Origin: Proteobacteria bacterium UBA1844
GTDB lineage: Bacteria > Pseudomonadota > Gammaproteobacteria > Steroidobacterales > Woeseiaceae
Direction of reading: 5' to 3'
DNA: 35,889 bases
NCBI GenBank assembly: GCA_002338615.1
Contig: DDIS01000062.1
Coordinates: 3,557 to 39,445 of the forward strand
Shown here: one piece after another, positions 24,257-34,500 of the stretch
Numbering within the stretch: the stretch's first letter is position 1
Layout: every line of letters starts with the position of its first letter
Notes under the pieces: model-generated
Seen by the model: the letters and a program-made list of their open reading frames with translations, nothing else
Told to the model about the DNA's origin: nothing
Databases searched by the model: none
Program-made: the position numbers and the translations under genes

Positions 24257-25414
24257 GTGATAAACTTCGACTTTGGTCACGGCGAGGACCTCGACTTGCT
24301 ACGCGATACGGTTGCGGCTTTTTCCGCCGACAGTATTGCGCCTCGGGCCGAGGCAATCGATCGCGACAATCAGTTTCCGCGTGAGTTGTGGCCTGAGCTG
24401 GGTGCACTCGGTTTACTGGGCATTACGGTCGATGAAAAGTACGGTGGTGCTGGTTTGGGCTACCTCGCGCATGTCATAGCGATGGAAGAAATCAGCCGTG
24501 CGTCTGCATCGATAGGATTATCCTATGGCGCGCATTCCAACCTGTGCGTCAACCAGCTGCATCGTTGGGGCAATGAAGAACAAAAAGAACGATTCTTGCC
24601 GGGCCTCGTGTCGGGCAAGTTCGTCGGGGCGCTGGCCATGAGCGAACCCGGCGCGGGTTCGGATGTGATGGGCATGCGAACCGTCGCGACGGCTGATGGT
24701 GACGAATACGTGTTAAACGGATCCAAGATGTGGATCACGAATGCGCCCGAAGCCGATGTCATGATCGTCTATGCGGTGACCGATTCCGCGGCGGGGAGCC
24801 GCAAACTGAGCGCATTTCTTGTCGAACGTGGTTCCAGAGGCTTTTCGACACCGCAAAAACTCGACAAACTGGGGATGCGCGGCTCGGACACCAGCGAAGT
24901 CTTGCTCGACGAATGCCGCGTGCCGGCCGCAAACCTGCTGGGTCAGCCGGGGCAGGGTGCTGAGATTTTGATGAGCGGTCTCGACTATGAGCGACTGGTG
25001 CTGGCAGGCGGCCCGCTTGGGATTATGCGCGCGTGTATGGACCTGGTCTTACCTTACGTCCATGATCGCAAGCAATTTGGCAGATCAATCGGCGAGTTCC
25101 AGCTGATGCAGGGCAAGCTCGCGGATATGTACACGACGATGAATGCGAGCCGCGCTTACGTGTATGCTGTCGCCAATGCGGCCGACCGCGAAAGAACGAC
25201 GCGATTCGACGCAGCCGGTTGTATCCTGGTATCGGCCGAAAAAGCGACCTGGATGGCAGGTGAAGCGATCCAGGTACTCGGTGGTAATGGTTATATTAAT
25301 GAATTTCCTGCCGGCCGCCTCTGGCGTGATGCGAAACTGTATGAAATCGGTGCTGGCACAAGCGAGATCCGGCGCATGCTAATAGGCCGGGAACTCTTCA
25401 ACGCCACCGCCTGA
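24257..25414 (+). CDS. liuA: Isovaleryl-CoA dehydrogenase
   Basis: This 385-residue FAD acyl-CoA dehydrogenase oxidises isovaleryl-CoA to 3-methylcrotonyl-CoA in leucine catabolism. The signature [20 protein letters not shown], the FAD/substrate region [13 protein letters not shown], and the C-terminal [20 protein letters not shown] are very close to the LiuA group. The probable catalytic base Glu245 lies in [13 protein letters not shown], as in isovaleryl-CoA dehydrogenases rather than at the C-terminal position of most acyl-CoA dehydrogenases. GTG 24257 was chosen because GGGGAA lies six bases upstream and gives the usual family length; ATG 24221 or 24188 would extend it by 12 or 23 residues. 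The carboxylase beta subunit follows. Confidence 0.9.
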   Translation: MINFDFGHGEDLDLLRDTVAAFSADSIAPRAEAIDRDNQFPRELWPELGALGLLGITVDEKYGGAGLGYLAHVIAMEEISRASASIGLSYGAHSNLCVNQLHRWGNEEQKERFLPGLVSGKFVGALAMSEPGAGSDVMGMRTVATADGDEYVLNGSKMWITNAPEADVMIVYAVTDSAAGSRKLSAFLVERGSRGFSTPQKLDKLGMRGSDTSEVLLDECRVPAANLLGQPGQGAEILMSGLDYERLVLAGGPLGIMRACMDLVLPYVHDRKQFGRSIGEFQLMQGKLADMYTTMNASRAYVYAVANAADRERTTRFDAAGCILVSAEKATWMAGEAIQVLGGNGYINEFPAGRLWRDAKLYEIGAGTSEIRRMLIGRELFNATA

Positions 25415-25446
25415 CTGCGCCTGGTCCGGGGAAATAGTGAGCAAGC

Positions 25447-27057
25447 ATGCCTTTAATTAAAACCCGGATCGACCGCGGTTCGGATGATTTTGCAAAGAAC
25501 CGGGAAGCCAATGTCGCGCTGGCGAAAGATCTTGCCGCACTGAACGAGCAGATCATGCTTGGCGGGTCACATCGGGCACGGGAGAAGCACTTGTCACGTG
25601 GCAAACTGCTGCCGCGTGACCGTATCAAGGTGCTGGCAGATCCGGATGCAAAATTTCTCGAGATTGGGCGGCTCGCGGCGCACGATGTGTACGCTGACAG
25701 CGTACCGGCAGCGGGCCTGATTGCAGGCGTTACGCGAATCCACGGCATTGATTGCATGGTCGTTGCCAATGACGCGACCGTGAAAGGTGGCACCTACTAT
25801 CCCCTTACCGTGAAGAAACACCTGCGGGCACAGGAAGTGGCCGCGCAGAACAGTTTGCCGTGTATCTACCTCGTAGATTCCGGCGGTGCATTTCTGCCGC
25901 TGCAGGATGAAGTCTTTCCGGACCGCGACCATTTCGGGCGCATCTTCTACAACCAGGCGCAGATGTCAGCGCGCGGTATTCCGCAAATCGCCGTGGTCAT
26001 GGGTTCCTGTACTGCGGGCGGCGCCTACGTGCCAGCCATGTGCGATGAAGCCATTATAGTGCGTAATCAGGGCACTATTTTTCTGGGTGGCCCGCCGCTT
26101 GTAAAAGCGGCCACGGGTGAGGTTGTCGATGCCGAGACACTGGGCGGCGGGGCAGTGCACTCGCGCATATCGGGCGTCACCGATCACCTGGCCGACGATG
26201 ACTCGCATGCGTTGTCGATTGCCCGGGACATCATCGCCAATTCAAACTGGCAAGCAAAGATCCCGTTTGCGAACCGTAAACCGGTTGAGCCCGCTTACCC
26301 TGCCAGGGATATTTACGGCATTGTGTCGCGCGAATACCGTTTTCCATATGACGTTCGCGAAATCATTGCGCGCATCGTGGACGGTTCTGAATTCCACGAA
26401 TTCAAGAAACTGTACGGTGCCACACTGGTGTGTGGTTTTGCGCATTTGGATGGCAATCCGGTCGGGATCATTGCAAATAATGGCATATTGTTTCCCGAGT
26501 CCGCACAAAAAGGCGCACATTTTGTGCAATTGTCGAATCGCCGCGGAATTCCGCTGCTGTTTCTGCAGAATATTACGGGCTTCATGGTTGGCAAGCGGGT
26601 TGAACATGCCGGAATCGCGAAGGATGGCGCCAAAATGGTAAATGCAGTGGCGACTGCGACGGTGCCCAAATTCACCGTTATCATCGGCGGTTCATTCGGC
26701 GCCGGTAATTACGCTATGTGCGGGCGTGCCTACAATCCGCGCATGCTCTGGATGTGGCCCAATGCGCGCATCTCGGTCATGGGTGGTGAGCAGGCGGCCA
26801 GCGTTCTTGCCACGGTAAAAGCGGACGGTATGGCTGCGCGGGACGAAGACTGGCCCGCTGCGGAGCGAGCCGCGTTTGAGGGCAAAATTCGCTCCGGGTA
26901 CGAAGCACAGGGTCATCCGTACTATTCGAGTGCGCGACTCTGGGACGATGGAGTTATCGATCCCGTTGACACGCGTGAGGTATTATCTCTGGCATTGGCC
27001 GCTGCAGCGAATCGTCCGCGAGATGAAGAGAAACCGTTCGGCATTTTCCGCATGTAA
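25447..27057 (+). CDS. liuB: Methylcrotonyl-CoA carboxylase, carboxyltransferase (beta) subunit
   Basis: This 536-residue protein has the two crotonase-fold halves of biotin-dependent acyl-CoA carboxyltransferases and the usual length for MCC beta. Key segments are [20 protein letters not shown] near the start, [20 protein letters not shown], the oxyanion-type [17 protein letters not shown], and in the second half [20 protein letters not shown] and [15 protein letters not shown]. It transfers carboxyl from biotin to 3-methylcrotonyl-CoA. It follows liuA by 32 bp, as in leucine degradation operons. The biotin carboxylase/carrier (alpha) gene is not in the window. A geranyl-CoA carboxylase role is less likely but not excluded. 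Confidence 0.9.
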   Translation: MPLIKTRIDRGSDDFAKNREANVALAKDLAALNEQIMLGGSHRAREKHLSRGKLLPRDRIKVLADPDAKFLEIGRLAAHDVYADSVPAAGLIAGVTRIHGIDCMVVANDATVKGGTYYPLTVKKHLRAQEVAAQNSLPCIYLVDSGGAFLPLQDEVFPDRDHFGRIFYNQAQMSARGIPQIAVVMGSCTAGGAYVPAMCDEAIIVRNQGTIFLGGPPLVKAATGEVVDAETLGGGAVHSRISGVTDHLADDDSHALSIARDIIANSNWQAKIPFANRKPVEPAYPARDIYGIVSREYRFPYDVREIIARIVDGSEFHEFKKLYGATLVCGFAHLDGNPVGIIANNGILFPESAQKGAHFVQLSNRRGIPLLFLQNITGFMVGKRVEHAGIAKDGAKMVNAVATATVPKFTVIIGGSFGAGNYAMCGRAYNPRMLWMWPNARISVMGGEQAASVLATVKADGMAARDEDWPAAERAAFEGKIRSGYEAQGHPYYSSARLWDDGVIDPVDTREVLSLALAAAANRPRDEEKPFGIFRM

Positions 27058-27072
27058 GCACTTGTCGCGCTC

Positions 27073-28134
27073 GTGACGTCGCGCCAGGAGCAAAATTCGG
27101 GTACCCGGGAAGTCAGTGAAGCGCATCGTTTCGACGAAGCGCGCCTTGGCGACTGGATGTCGTCACATGTGGAGGGCTTCCACGGCCCATTGACGGTGCG
27201 CCAGTTCAAAGGCGGCCAGTCGAATCCCACCTACCTTATCGAAACGCCTGGCCTTAACTACGTATTACGCCGCAAACCACCCGGCAAGTTGTTGCAGTCG
27301 GCACATGCGGTTGATCGCGAATTCCAGGTCATCAGCGCTATGTATGCGGCCGACTTTCCGGTACCGCGCCCTTATGCTTTCTGCAAGGACGAAGAGGTGG
27401 TCGGGACGGTTTTTTTTGTGATGGCTCAGGTCGAGGGCAGAATTTTCTGGGACTTGAGCCTGCCTGATTCGAATCCGGCTGAGCGTGCGGCGATATACGA
27501 CGATGTCAATAAAACGATCGCACGCCTGCACGCAACCGACTACAAAGCACTCGGATTGGGCGACTTCGGCAAACCCGGCAATTACTTCGAGCGCCAGATT
27601 TCACGCTGGATCAGCCAGTATCGTGCCTCCCAAACCAATGCTGTTGCTGCAATGGATGCCTTGATCGATTGGTTGCCCGAGAATATTCCCGATGATGAGT
27701 CAAGCAGCATCGTGCATGGTGACTTTCGTCTCGATAACGTGATTATCCACGCCACGGAAGCGCGTGTGGTCGCGGTACTGGACTGGGAGCTCTCGACAAT
27801 CGGCCATCCACTGGCAGATTTTACCTATCATCTACTGCCCTGGCAGATGCCGGAACTGGGTATCGGGTCGGTTGGGTTGCTGGGCAAGGATCTCGCTGCA
27901 CTTGGAATTCCGTCGGAACAGGAATACGTGGAAAAATATTGTGCGCGTACGGGACGCAGCGACATTCCGCATCGCGGTTTTTATTCGGCGTTCAACCTGT
28001 TTCGACTTGCGGCCATTCTGCAGGGCATCGCAGGGCGAGTACGTGACGGCACCGCTGCCAGCGCGCATGCGCGGCAGGCCGAAAAGTCGGTGGCGCCGTT
28101 GGCTGAGCTCGGTTTGCAGTTTGCCAGATGCTAA
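27073..28134 (+). CDS. APH-like phosphotransferase (ACAD10/11 N-terminal-type kinase)
   Basis: The protein has 353 residues from GTG 27073. It has the aminoglycoside-phosphotransferase/choline-kinase fold: the nucleotide-binding region around QFKGGQSNPTYLIETPGLNY and YVLRRKPPGKLLQSAHAVDR, the catalytic HGDFRLDNVI loop and the metal-binding DWELSTIGHP. Proteins of this group resemble the kinase domain fused to mammalian acyl-CoA dehydrogenases ACAD10 and ACAD11, where phosphorylation of 4-hydroxyacyl-CoA allows its breakdown. Its position in a cluster with an acyl-CoA dehydrogenase, a hydratase and a crotonase supports a role on hydroxylated acyl-CoAs, but the substrate here is an inference. 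Confidence 0.85.
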   Translation: MTSRQEQNSGTREVSEAHRFDEARLGDWMSSHVEGFHGPLTVRQFKGGQSNPTYLIETPGLNYVLRRKPPGKLLQSAHAVDREFQVISAMYAADFPVPRPYAFCKDEEVVGTVFFVMAQVEGRIFWDLSLPDSNPAERAAIYDDVNKTIARLHATDYKALGLGDFGKPGNYFERQISRWISQYRASQTNAVAAMDALIDWLPENIPDDESSSIVHGDFRLDNVIIHATEARVVAVLDWELSTIGHPLADFTYHLLPWQMPELGIGSVGLLGKDLAALGIPSEQEYVEKYCARTGRSDIPHRGFYSAFNLFRLAAILQGIAGRVRDGTAASAHARQAEKSVAPLAELGLQFARC

Positions 28135-28182
28135 CCTGCCCGCACAGAGGTCGCGCTTTCATTACTGATTCAACAGGGGACT

Positions 28183-29043
28183 ATGGCACTTAATTACGAA
28201 AAACTACTTGCCACCCGCATTCTCGACTTGCCACACAGTTATGGCGATGTCGAAACAATGCTCTACGCGCTCAGTGTCGGCATGGGTGGTGATCCCGTCG
28301 ACCGTGGTGAATTGCCGTTTGTCTACGAGGGCGGCACGCTGTTGAGAACTCTGCCGTCATTCGCAACTGTCCTGGTCCCGGACATGTTTCCCCCGGGGCT
28401 TGGCTGGGACTACGGCAAGGTGCTGCATGCCGAGCAAAGACTGCAGTTGTTCCGGCCGCTGCCGCCAGCGGCCGATCTGCTCATCAACAAGCGCGTCGTG
28501 GAAGCCTACGATCGCGGCACAACGGGCGGCGCGCTGATCATGTTTGAAGCAGAGGCGCGTCTCGCCAAGGATGACACGGCCTTGTTCACGCTTGGCAATA
28601 CGATCATGGCGCGGGGAGATGGCGGCTTTGGCGGGCCGAACGGTAAAGTACCGCCACCGCATCGGGTGCCGCGCTGGGAGCCGGACCTGTCATGTGACCT
28701 GCCGACGCGACCCGACCAGGCGCTGTTGTATCGGCTCAACGGGGATCGCAATCCCTTGCATGCGGACCCGGAGCAAGCGGTCCTCGCAGGATTCAGGCGG
28801 CCCATCCTGCACGGACTTTGCACCTACGGGATTGCTTGCCACGCCATCCTGAAAACGATTTGTGACTACGACCATACTCTGATCACAGGACTCGATGCGC
28901 GATTCTCCGCGCCCGTTGAGCCAGGCGATACAGTCACCACCGATATGTGGCAGGACGGTAATGTCGTGTCCTTCCAGTGCCGCGTAAAGGATCGTGATGT
29001 TACGGTATTGAAGAACGGCAAATGTACATTGAAGGTTTCCTGA
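28183..29043 (+). CDS. MaoC-type (R)-specific enoyl-CoA hydratase
   Basis: This 286-residue protein has a double hot-dog fold. The C-terminal half contains the hydratase-2 motif in YRLNGDRNPLHADPEQA, with Asp188, Asn190 and His193 as probable catalytic/binding residues. The N-terminal half (Glu-Gly-Gly-Thr-Leu region, FFVYEGGTL-like) is degenerate, as in the hydratase 2 domain of eukaryotic multifunctional enzyme 2 and its bacterial relatives. It hydrates trans-2-enoyl-CoA to (R)-3-hydroxyacyl-CoA. The gene lies 48 bp after the kinase gene. Its substrate could be a methyl-branched or isoprenoid-derived acyl-CoA, given the neighbours, but the sequence does not fix this. Confidence 0.85.
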   Translation: MALNYEKLLATRILDLPHSYGDVETMLYALSVGMGGDPVDRGELPFVYEGGTLLRTLPSFATVLVPDMFPPGLGWDYGKVLHAEQRLQLFRPLPPAADLLINKRVVEAYDRGTTGGALIMFEAEARLAKDDTALFTLGNTIMARGDGGFGGPNGKVPPPHRVPRWEPDLSCDLPTRPDQALLYRLNGDRNPLHADPEQAVLAGFRRPILHGLCTYGIACHAILKTICDYDHTLITGLDARFSAPVEPGDTVTTDMWQDGNVVSFQCRVKDRDVTVLKNGKCTLKVS

Positions 29044-29079
29044 CGTGTTAACAGGCCCTGGCATGAATCGAGAGCAAGC

Positions 29080-29880
29080 ATGAGTGGTTTCATTCAGTAC
29101 ACAACCGCGGGCCACGTGGCAGAGGTCACGCTTGACCGGCCCGACAAGCGCAACGCATTGACGCTGGAGATGTTTCACGAGCTCGCGGCCGTCGCCGACC
29201 GCATCGGCGAGGACAGGTCCGTGAGAGCGGTCGTATTGTCAGGCGCCGGGGCGGATTTTTGCGCGGGCATAGATACTTCGCTGTTTGCCGGCGGCATCGA
29301 ACAGTTGGCGGATCTCATGCGACCCAGGGCGCCGTCGCCGGCCAATGTATTTCAACGTGCGGCCTACGCGTGGCGTGAATTGTCGGTGCCGGTCATATGC
29401 GCCATAGAAGGCTCGACATTCGGTGCGGGGTTGCAGATAGCCCTGGCTGCTGATCTGCGCTATGCAGCACCTGACGCGCAATTCTCGATTATGGAAATCA
29501 AGTGGGGGTTGATTCCGGACATGGCGATCAGTGCGGTCGCGCGTGGCTTGCTTTCTGAAGACAAGTTGCGGGAACTTGCGTATACAGGCCGGGTGGTAGC
29601 CGCCCCGGAAGCCGAACAATTAGGCCTGGTGACTGCGGTCACGGAGCAGCCCAGACACCGTGCGAGGGAGGTGGCGCAACTGGTCGCGGCCCGTTCGCCG
29701 GATGCCATTAGCGCGCTGAAAAAGCTCATTAATGAGGCCTGGCAACAGCCACCTCACGAGGCGTTGGCGACAGAGGCGCGATTGCAGCTTGCGCTGATTG
29801 GCGGTGCAAACCAGCTGGAAGCGGTGCGTGCCAACCAGCAACGGCGGCCCCCGGTCTTTGTGGACCCGTCCAAAGCATGA
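29080..29880 (+). CDS. Crotonase-family enoyl-CoA isomerase/hydratase, dienoyl-CoA isomerase-like
   Basis: This 266-residue crotonase has the CoA-binding loop GADFCAGIDTSLF and the oxyanion segment GSTFGAGLQIALAADLRYAA. Glu139 and Asp147 (MEIKWGLIPD) occupy the positions of the two acidic residues of delta3,5-delta2,4-dienoyl-CoA isomerases, spaced eight apart. The third acidic position of that family (and Glu144 of classical enoyl-CoA hydratase) is Gln119 here. It therefore looks more like an isomerase than a typical hydratase. It may process unsaturated or branched acyl-CoAs made by the preceding genes. Confidence 0.8.
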   Translation: MSGFIQYTTAGHVAEVTLDRPDKRNALTLEMFHELAAVADRIGEDRSVRAVVLSGAGADFCAGIDTSLFAGGIEQLADLMRPRAPSPANVFQRAAYAWRELSVPVICAIEGSTFGAGLQIALAADLRYAAPDAQFSIMEIKWGLIPDMAISAVARGLLSEDKLRELAYTGRVVAAPEAEQLGLVTAVTEQPRHRAREVAQLVAARSPDAISALKKLINEAWQQPPHEALATEARLQLALIGGANQLEAVRANQQRRPPVFVDPSKA

Positions 29881-29967
29881 GCAGGTACTCCGGGTGTCAG
29901 GAACTTTACATCGCCAGGGTAACTCCAACTACGTATCGGCCCAATGTGCCAACAGACCCCGGAACGT

Positions 29968-30744
29968 ATGCCTAAACTGAACCAAGCTTCTCGCCAGGCC
30001 TGTCTGCTGCTGGTTACGACGCTAAGCATGGTCTGCTTTGCCCATTCAGCCAGCGCGCAAACGGGCGGTTCGTTTTACGGTAGTCGCGGCGATTCAGCAA
30101 CGCTCAACACGCAGCAGAAGGTGGAGGCCCTGTACGAGCAGGGCGACTATGAGCGCGCCTTTTTCATCTACCAGAGTGAGCTCGCGCCAGTGGGCGATAA
30201 GTATGCCCAATACATGGTGGGTTTCATGTACCTGACCGGTACCGGAGTGGACGAAGATGCTGTGCTGGCGTCGGCCTGGTACCGGCTCGCGGCGGAACGC
30301 TCCTACCCCGAATTTGTCACGATCCGTGATCAGCTGCTCGCGGGCTTTGACGAACCTGAGCTTCTGCGCTCGGATACACTGTACCGCGAACTGCGCCGGA
30401 AATACTCCGACCTTGCGATCCTGATGCGGTTACTGAAAGAGGATATTGCTGCGACCCACGTGCAGACAGGATCGCGCTTGTCGAATTCCAGCGCACCGGT
30501 AAGCATTCTTGACCCGCACACGGGCGATAGCCTGACCAGCGATCACTACGCGCGGCAATTCCGCAAGCAGGCGGAGGAACATCTCAAGTTACTGTCAGCG
30601 ATTCTTGCCGACAGGAATATTGACACCGACGTGGACAAAATTAACCTTAAGGAATTGCAGGCTATTGTCGATGAAGAGGTCGAGAAAATCGACGATAGAA
30701 ACGACAAAAGAAACGAAACGGCTGAGCTCGCAATCGAACGCTAG
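29968..30744 (+). CDS. Secreted Sel1/TPR-like protein, unknown function
   Basis: The protein has 258 residues from the ATG at 29968, with a signal peptide (residues 1-29, ending AHSASAQ). A Sel1-like repeat is seen at about 55-100, around AQYMVGFMYLTGTGVDEDAV and LASAWYRLAAE, preceded by a TPR-like VEALYEQGDYERAFFIYQSE. The C-terminus is charged and helical (VDEEVEKIDDRNDKRNET). Such repeats mediate protein binding; no enzymatic role is seen. ATG 29944 would add eight residues. The stop shares the palindrome CTAG with the stop of the convergent TetR gene, so the two genes overlap by four bases. Its link with the acyl-CoA genes is unclear. Confidence 0.75.
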   Translation: MPKLNQASRQACLLLVTTLSMVCFAHSASAQTGGSFYGSRGDSATLNTQQKVEALYEQGDYERAFFIYQSELAPVGDKYAQYMVGFMYLTGTGVDEDAVLASAWYRLAAERSYPEFVTIRDQLLAGFDEPELLRSDTLYRELRRKYSDLAILMRLLKEDIAATHVQTGSRLSNSSAPVSILDPHTGDSLTSDHYARQFRKQAEEHLKLLSAILADRNIDTDVDKINLKELQAIVDEEVEKIDDRNDKRNETAELAIER

Positions 30745-31346
30745 CCGTTCTTGAGGCCCGCGGACAGGATCCCGGGGAACTCGCTGACAATTTTCGCTGC
30801 AAGCCGCGCATCGCCGTGAAACCATTTCGGAATCCAGTTGATTGCCCCCATGATGGCGTTGCCAGTCATGCGAATGTCGCAGGCCTTGATGCTGCCATCA
30901 TCGATGCCCTGCGCAATGAGTGCTTCAAATGCCGCACCATGCTTGCGGGACAGTTCCATGATTTCATCGCGATGCTGCACTTCAAGAGACGGAATTTCGC
31001 TCATTATCGCGACGGGCCCTTGTTCGCCAACCATGGTTGCTACGTGATTGCGGAGGTAATTGTGCAAGACTTCGAAGCCCGTACCGCCTGCAGCGATGGC
31101 TGACTGCATCGCATCGTGGCCAACCTCGGTGGCGCGCACATAGCACAGGTAAACCAGTTCTTCCTTGTTTCGCACGTAGTAGTACAAGGCAGCGTCAGTC
31201 AGTGACAGCCGGTTTGCGACATCCTTCAGGGAAGTGCCGCTAAACCCCTTTTGGTTAAAACAGTGGGCTGCAGCCTTGAGCATGCGGTCTTTTTGCAACT
31301 GAAAGCGCGATTCTTCGACTTGCGTTGCGATACCTGATCCTGTCAT
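30741..31346 (-). CDS. TetR/AcrR-family transcriptional regulator
   Basis: This 201-residue regulator has an N-terminal helix-turn-helix (about 25-60; FSGTSLKDVANRLSLTDAAL then YYYVRNKEELVY) and a C-terminal ligand-binding domain of the usual TetR size. The start at ATG 31346 is preferred over ATG 31400 because the best promoter (-10 at 31402-31407) would put the transcript start at or downstream of 31400. It diverges from icmF and lies downstream of the liu-type genes, so it may sense an acyl-CoA and control these genes, as LiuQ-type TetR proteins do in other proteobacteria. That parallel is by context, not by alignment. Confidence 0.85.
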   Translation of the reverse strand: MTGSGIATQVEESRFQLQKDRMLKAAAHCFNQKGFSGTSLKDVANRLSLTDAALYYYVRNKEELVYLCYVRATEVGHDAMQSAIAAGGTGFEVLHNYLRNHVATMVGEQGPVAIMSEIPSLEVQHRDEIMELSRKHGAAFEALIAQGIDDGSIKACDIRMTGNAIMGAINWIPKWFHGDARLAAKIVSEFPGILSAGLKNG

Positions 31347-31401
31347 GTGAATACCAGCGTCGGTGCGCCGGAAACCCTTGAGTTTCCTCTGCAGAAGCAT
31401 T

Positions 31402-31429
31402 ATTTTAATCTTGATTAGAATTTTTGCAA
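31402..31429 (-). promoter_or_regulatory. Promoter of the TetR gene with an operator in its spacer
   Basis: On the minus strand, -35 TTGCAA (31424-31429) and -10 TAAAAT (31402-31407) are 16 bp apart. The palindrome TAATC-TT-GATTA at 31406-31417 overlaps the -10 and most of the spacer, so autorepression is likely. Confidence 0.55.
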
Positions 31430-31524
31430 GCAGGCGACATTGAGCGCCGCGCGAGGAAAAACTACGTTGCGGCCGTAAGATACAGTGCTACCAGGCGCTG
31501 GCATTTTTTTGTGAGGTGCTTCCG

Positions 31525-34500
31525 ATGAACACGGTCATCAGCGATATTTCCGACGCGTCCAACGATAAGGACAGCGCACCGCTCAGGTTCGTTACCGCCG
31601 CGTCCCTGTTTGACGGACACGATGCCGCCATCAATATCATGCGTCGCCTGATCCAGTCACAGGGTATTGAGGTAGTACACCTTGGTCACAATCGAAGCGT
31701 TGAGGACATCGTGCGTGCCGCGATCCAGGAAGATGCGGACGGAATTGCGATCAGTTCCTACCAGGGCGGCCACAACGAGTATTTTCGCTACATGATTGAT
31801 CGCTTGCGTGAAGAAGGTGCAGCGCACATCAAGGTATTCGGCGGCGGCGGCGGCACCATCACGCAGGAGGAAATCACCAGCCTCATGGAGTACGGCGTCG
31901 AACGAATTTACCATCCGAATGACGGTATGGAACTCGGCCTCGAAGCCATGATCGGCGATCTCGTGCAACGCACCGAAAAAGCGCGCCGTGCTACAAGCAG
32001 GGACGTTGCGGCCGGCGACGCCCCGGCGATTGCAATTGCGACAACGATCTCGGCGATCGAGGAAGGCTTGTTCGACCATGCCGAGCTCGCGCGCTTGCGT
32101 AATTCCTGGCGCTTGAAAGCGGGCCAGGTTCCGGTAGTCGGTATTACGGGGACCGGTGGTGCAGGAAAAAGCAGCGTCACAGACGAGATTCTGAATCGAT
32201 TCCTGAGTAGCTTCGATGACCTGAAGATTGCGGTGATTGCGGTTGACCCGACCCGGCGCAGAACCGGTGGCGCGTTGCTCGGTGATCGCATCCGCATGAA
32301 TTCCCTGCGGTCCGAACGCGTGTTTATGCGCTCGATCGCCACGCGCAGGCAACACCGGGCGACGAGCGAAATGCTCGGCGACCAGATCCTGTATATGAAG
32401 TCACTTGGCTTTGATCTTGTAATTGTCGAAACAGCGGGCATCGGCCAGAGCGACAGCGAAATCGTCGACCTCGTGGATTTCTCTGTCTATGTTATGACCA
32501 GCGACTACGGTGCCCCGAGCCAACTGGAAAAAATCGACATGATCGATTTTGCGGACCTCATCGTGCTTAACAAGTACGACAAGAGTGGCGCCGAGGACGC
32601 GTTGCGTGATATTCGCAAACAATGGAAGCGTAATCATCTTGCGTTCCAGGCCAAAGACGATGAGATACCTGTGTATCCGACGATCGCGAGCCAGTTCAAC
32701 GATCCGGGTATCAGCTGGATGTTCGTGGAGCTATGTCGTCGCCTGAGGGACAAACTTGGTATTGATGATGGAACGTTCAGTCCCAAGCTCGACGTAACGG
32801 TAAAACAATCCCGGGCCGTCGCGCTTATCCCGGGCAGCCGGATTCGTTATCTCGCCGAAATCGCCGAACAGGGCCGGTTGATCAACCAGCAGTGTGAATC
32901 GCAGGCCGCGGCTGCCAGCCGCGCGCAACATTTGTTCGAGGCGCTGAAACTGCTCGGCGATTCGTCGCTGCCTGAACCGCTTGCACCCTATCCAAAGGAT
33001 GCGCCGGATACGCCTGCCGACGACGGTTTATTGGCGTTACGGCAACGCTACGACGAAGCTTTAGCGGAACTGACGGCGGAGTCGGTACGTTTGCTGCAGG
33101 GCTGGCCGTCGCTGCGCGCCGGCGTTACCTCCGATCAGTATCGTTACACAGTGCGCGGTCGCGAATTCACCGGCAGTAACTTTCGCGAGTCATTGAGCCA
33201 CCAGAAAATACCCAAGATTGCAGCGCCGGATTTCAAGGACTGGGGTGAGCTGCTGCTTTTCCTCGGCAAGGAAAATCTGCCTGGCCACTACCCGTACACG
33301 GGTGGCGTATTCCCCTATCGCAGGCTGGGTGAAGACCCGACCCGCATGTTTGCGGGCGAAGGCACGCCGGAGCGAACCAACCGCCGCTTTCATTACCTGT
33401 CCCAGGGGCAGGATGCCGCACGGCTGTCAACCGCGTTCGACTCGGTTACCTTGTACGGTGAAGATCCGCACGAGCGACCGGATATTTACGGTAAGGTCGG
33501 GAATTCCGGTGTGTCCATCGCCTCGCTTGATGACATGAAGAAGTTGTACTCGGGGTTCGACTTGTGCGCGCCGACGACTTCGGTATCCATGACAATCAAC
33601 GGTCCGGCGCCGATGATTCTCGCGTTCTTCATGAACACGGCAATCGACCAGCAAGTGGAAAAGTACCTCAGGCAATCCGGACAGTGGGATGAGGCGCAAG
33701 CGAAGATCGATGCATATTTCGACGGTCGTGTCCGACCCGAGTATGTCGGCGCGTTGCCGGAGGGTAGCGATGGGCTGGGGCTGGCCCTCTTGGGTATTTC
33801 CGGTGATCGACTCGTCGACGCCGAGACCTACGCGCGTATTCGACAAGCAACGCTCGCTTCAGTACGCGGCACGGTTCAGGCGGATATTCTGAAAGAAGAC
33901 CAGGCACAAAATACCTGTATTTTCTCGACCGAGTTTGCGATGAAGATGATGGGTGATGTGCAACAATTCTTCATCGATAACGATGTACGCAACTATTACA
34001 GCGTCTCGATCAGTGGCTATCACATTGCCGAAGCGGGCGCTAACCCGATCAGCCAGCTGGCGTTTACCCTTGCCAATGGCTTCACTATTGTTGAGTACTA
34101 CCTGGCGCGCGGCATGGATATCGATGCGTTCGCGCCGAACCTGAGTTTCTTCTTTTCAAACGGCATGGACCCGGAGTACGTAGTAATCGGTCGCGTCGCG
34201 CGGCGCATTTGGGCACGGGCAATGCGTGAGCGCTACGGCGCCGGGTCACGCTCGCAAATGTTGAAATACCACGTGCAGACGTCGGGCCGCAGCCTGCACG
34301 CGCAGGAGATCAGCTTTAACGATATCCGTACAACGCTGCAGGCGCTGTACGCGCTGTTCGATAATTGCAATAGCCTGCACACCAACGCGTACGACGAGGC
34401 GATCACGACGCCAACGGAACAATCGGTGCGACGAGCTGTGGCGATACAATTGATCATTTCGCGTGAGCTCGGCCTCAATTTCTGCGAGAACCCCTGGCAG

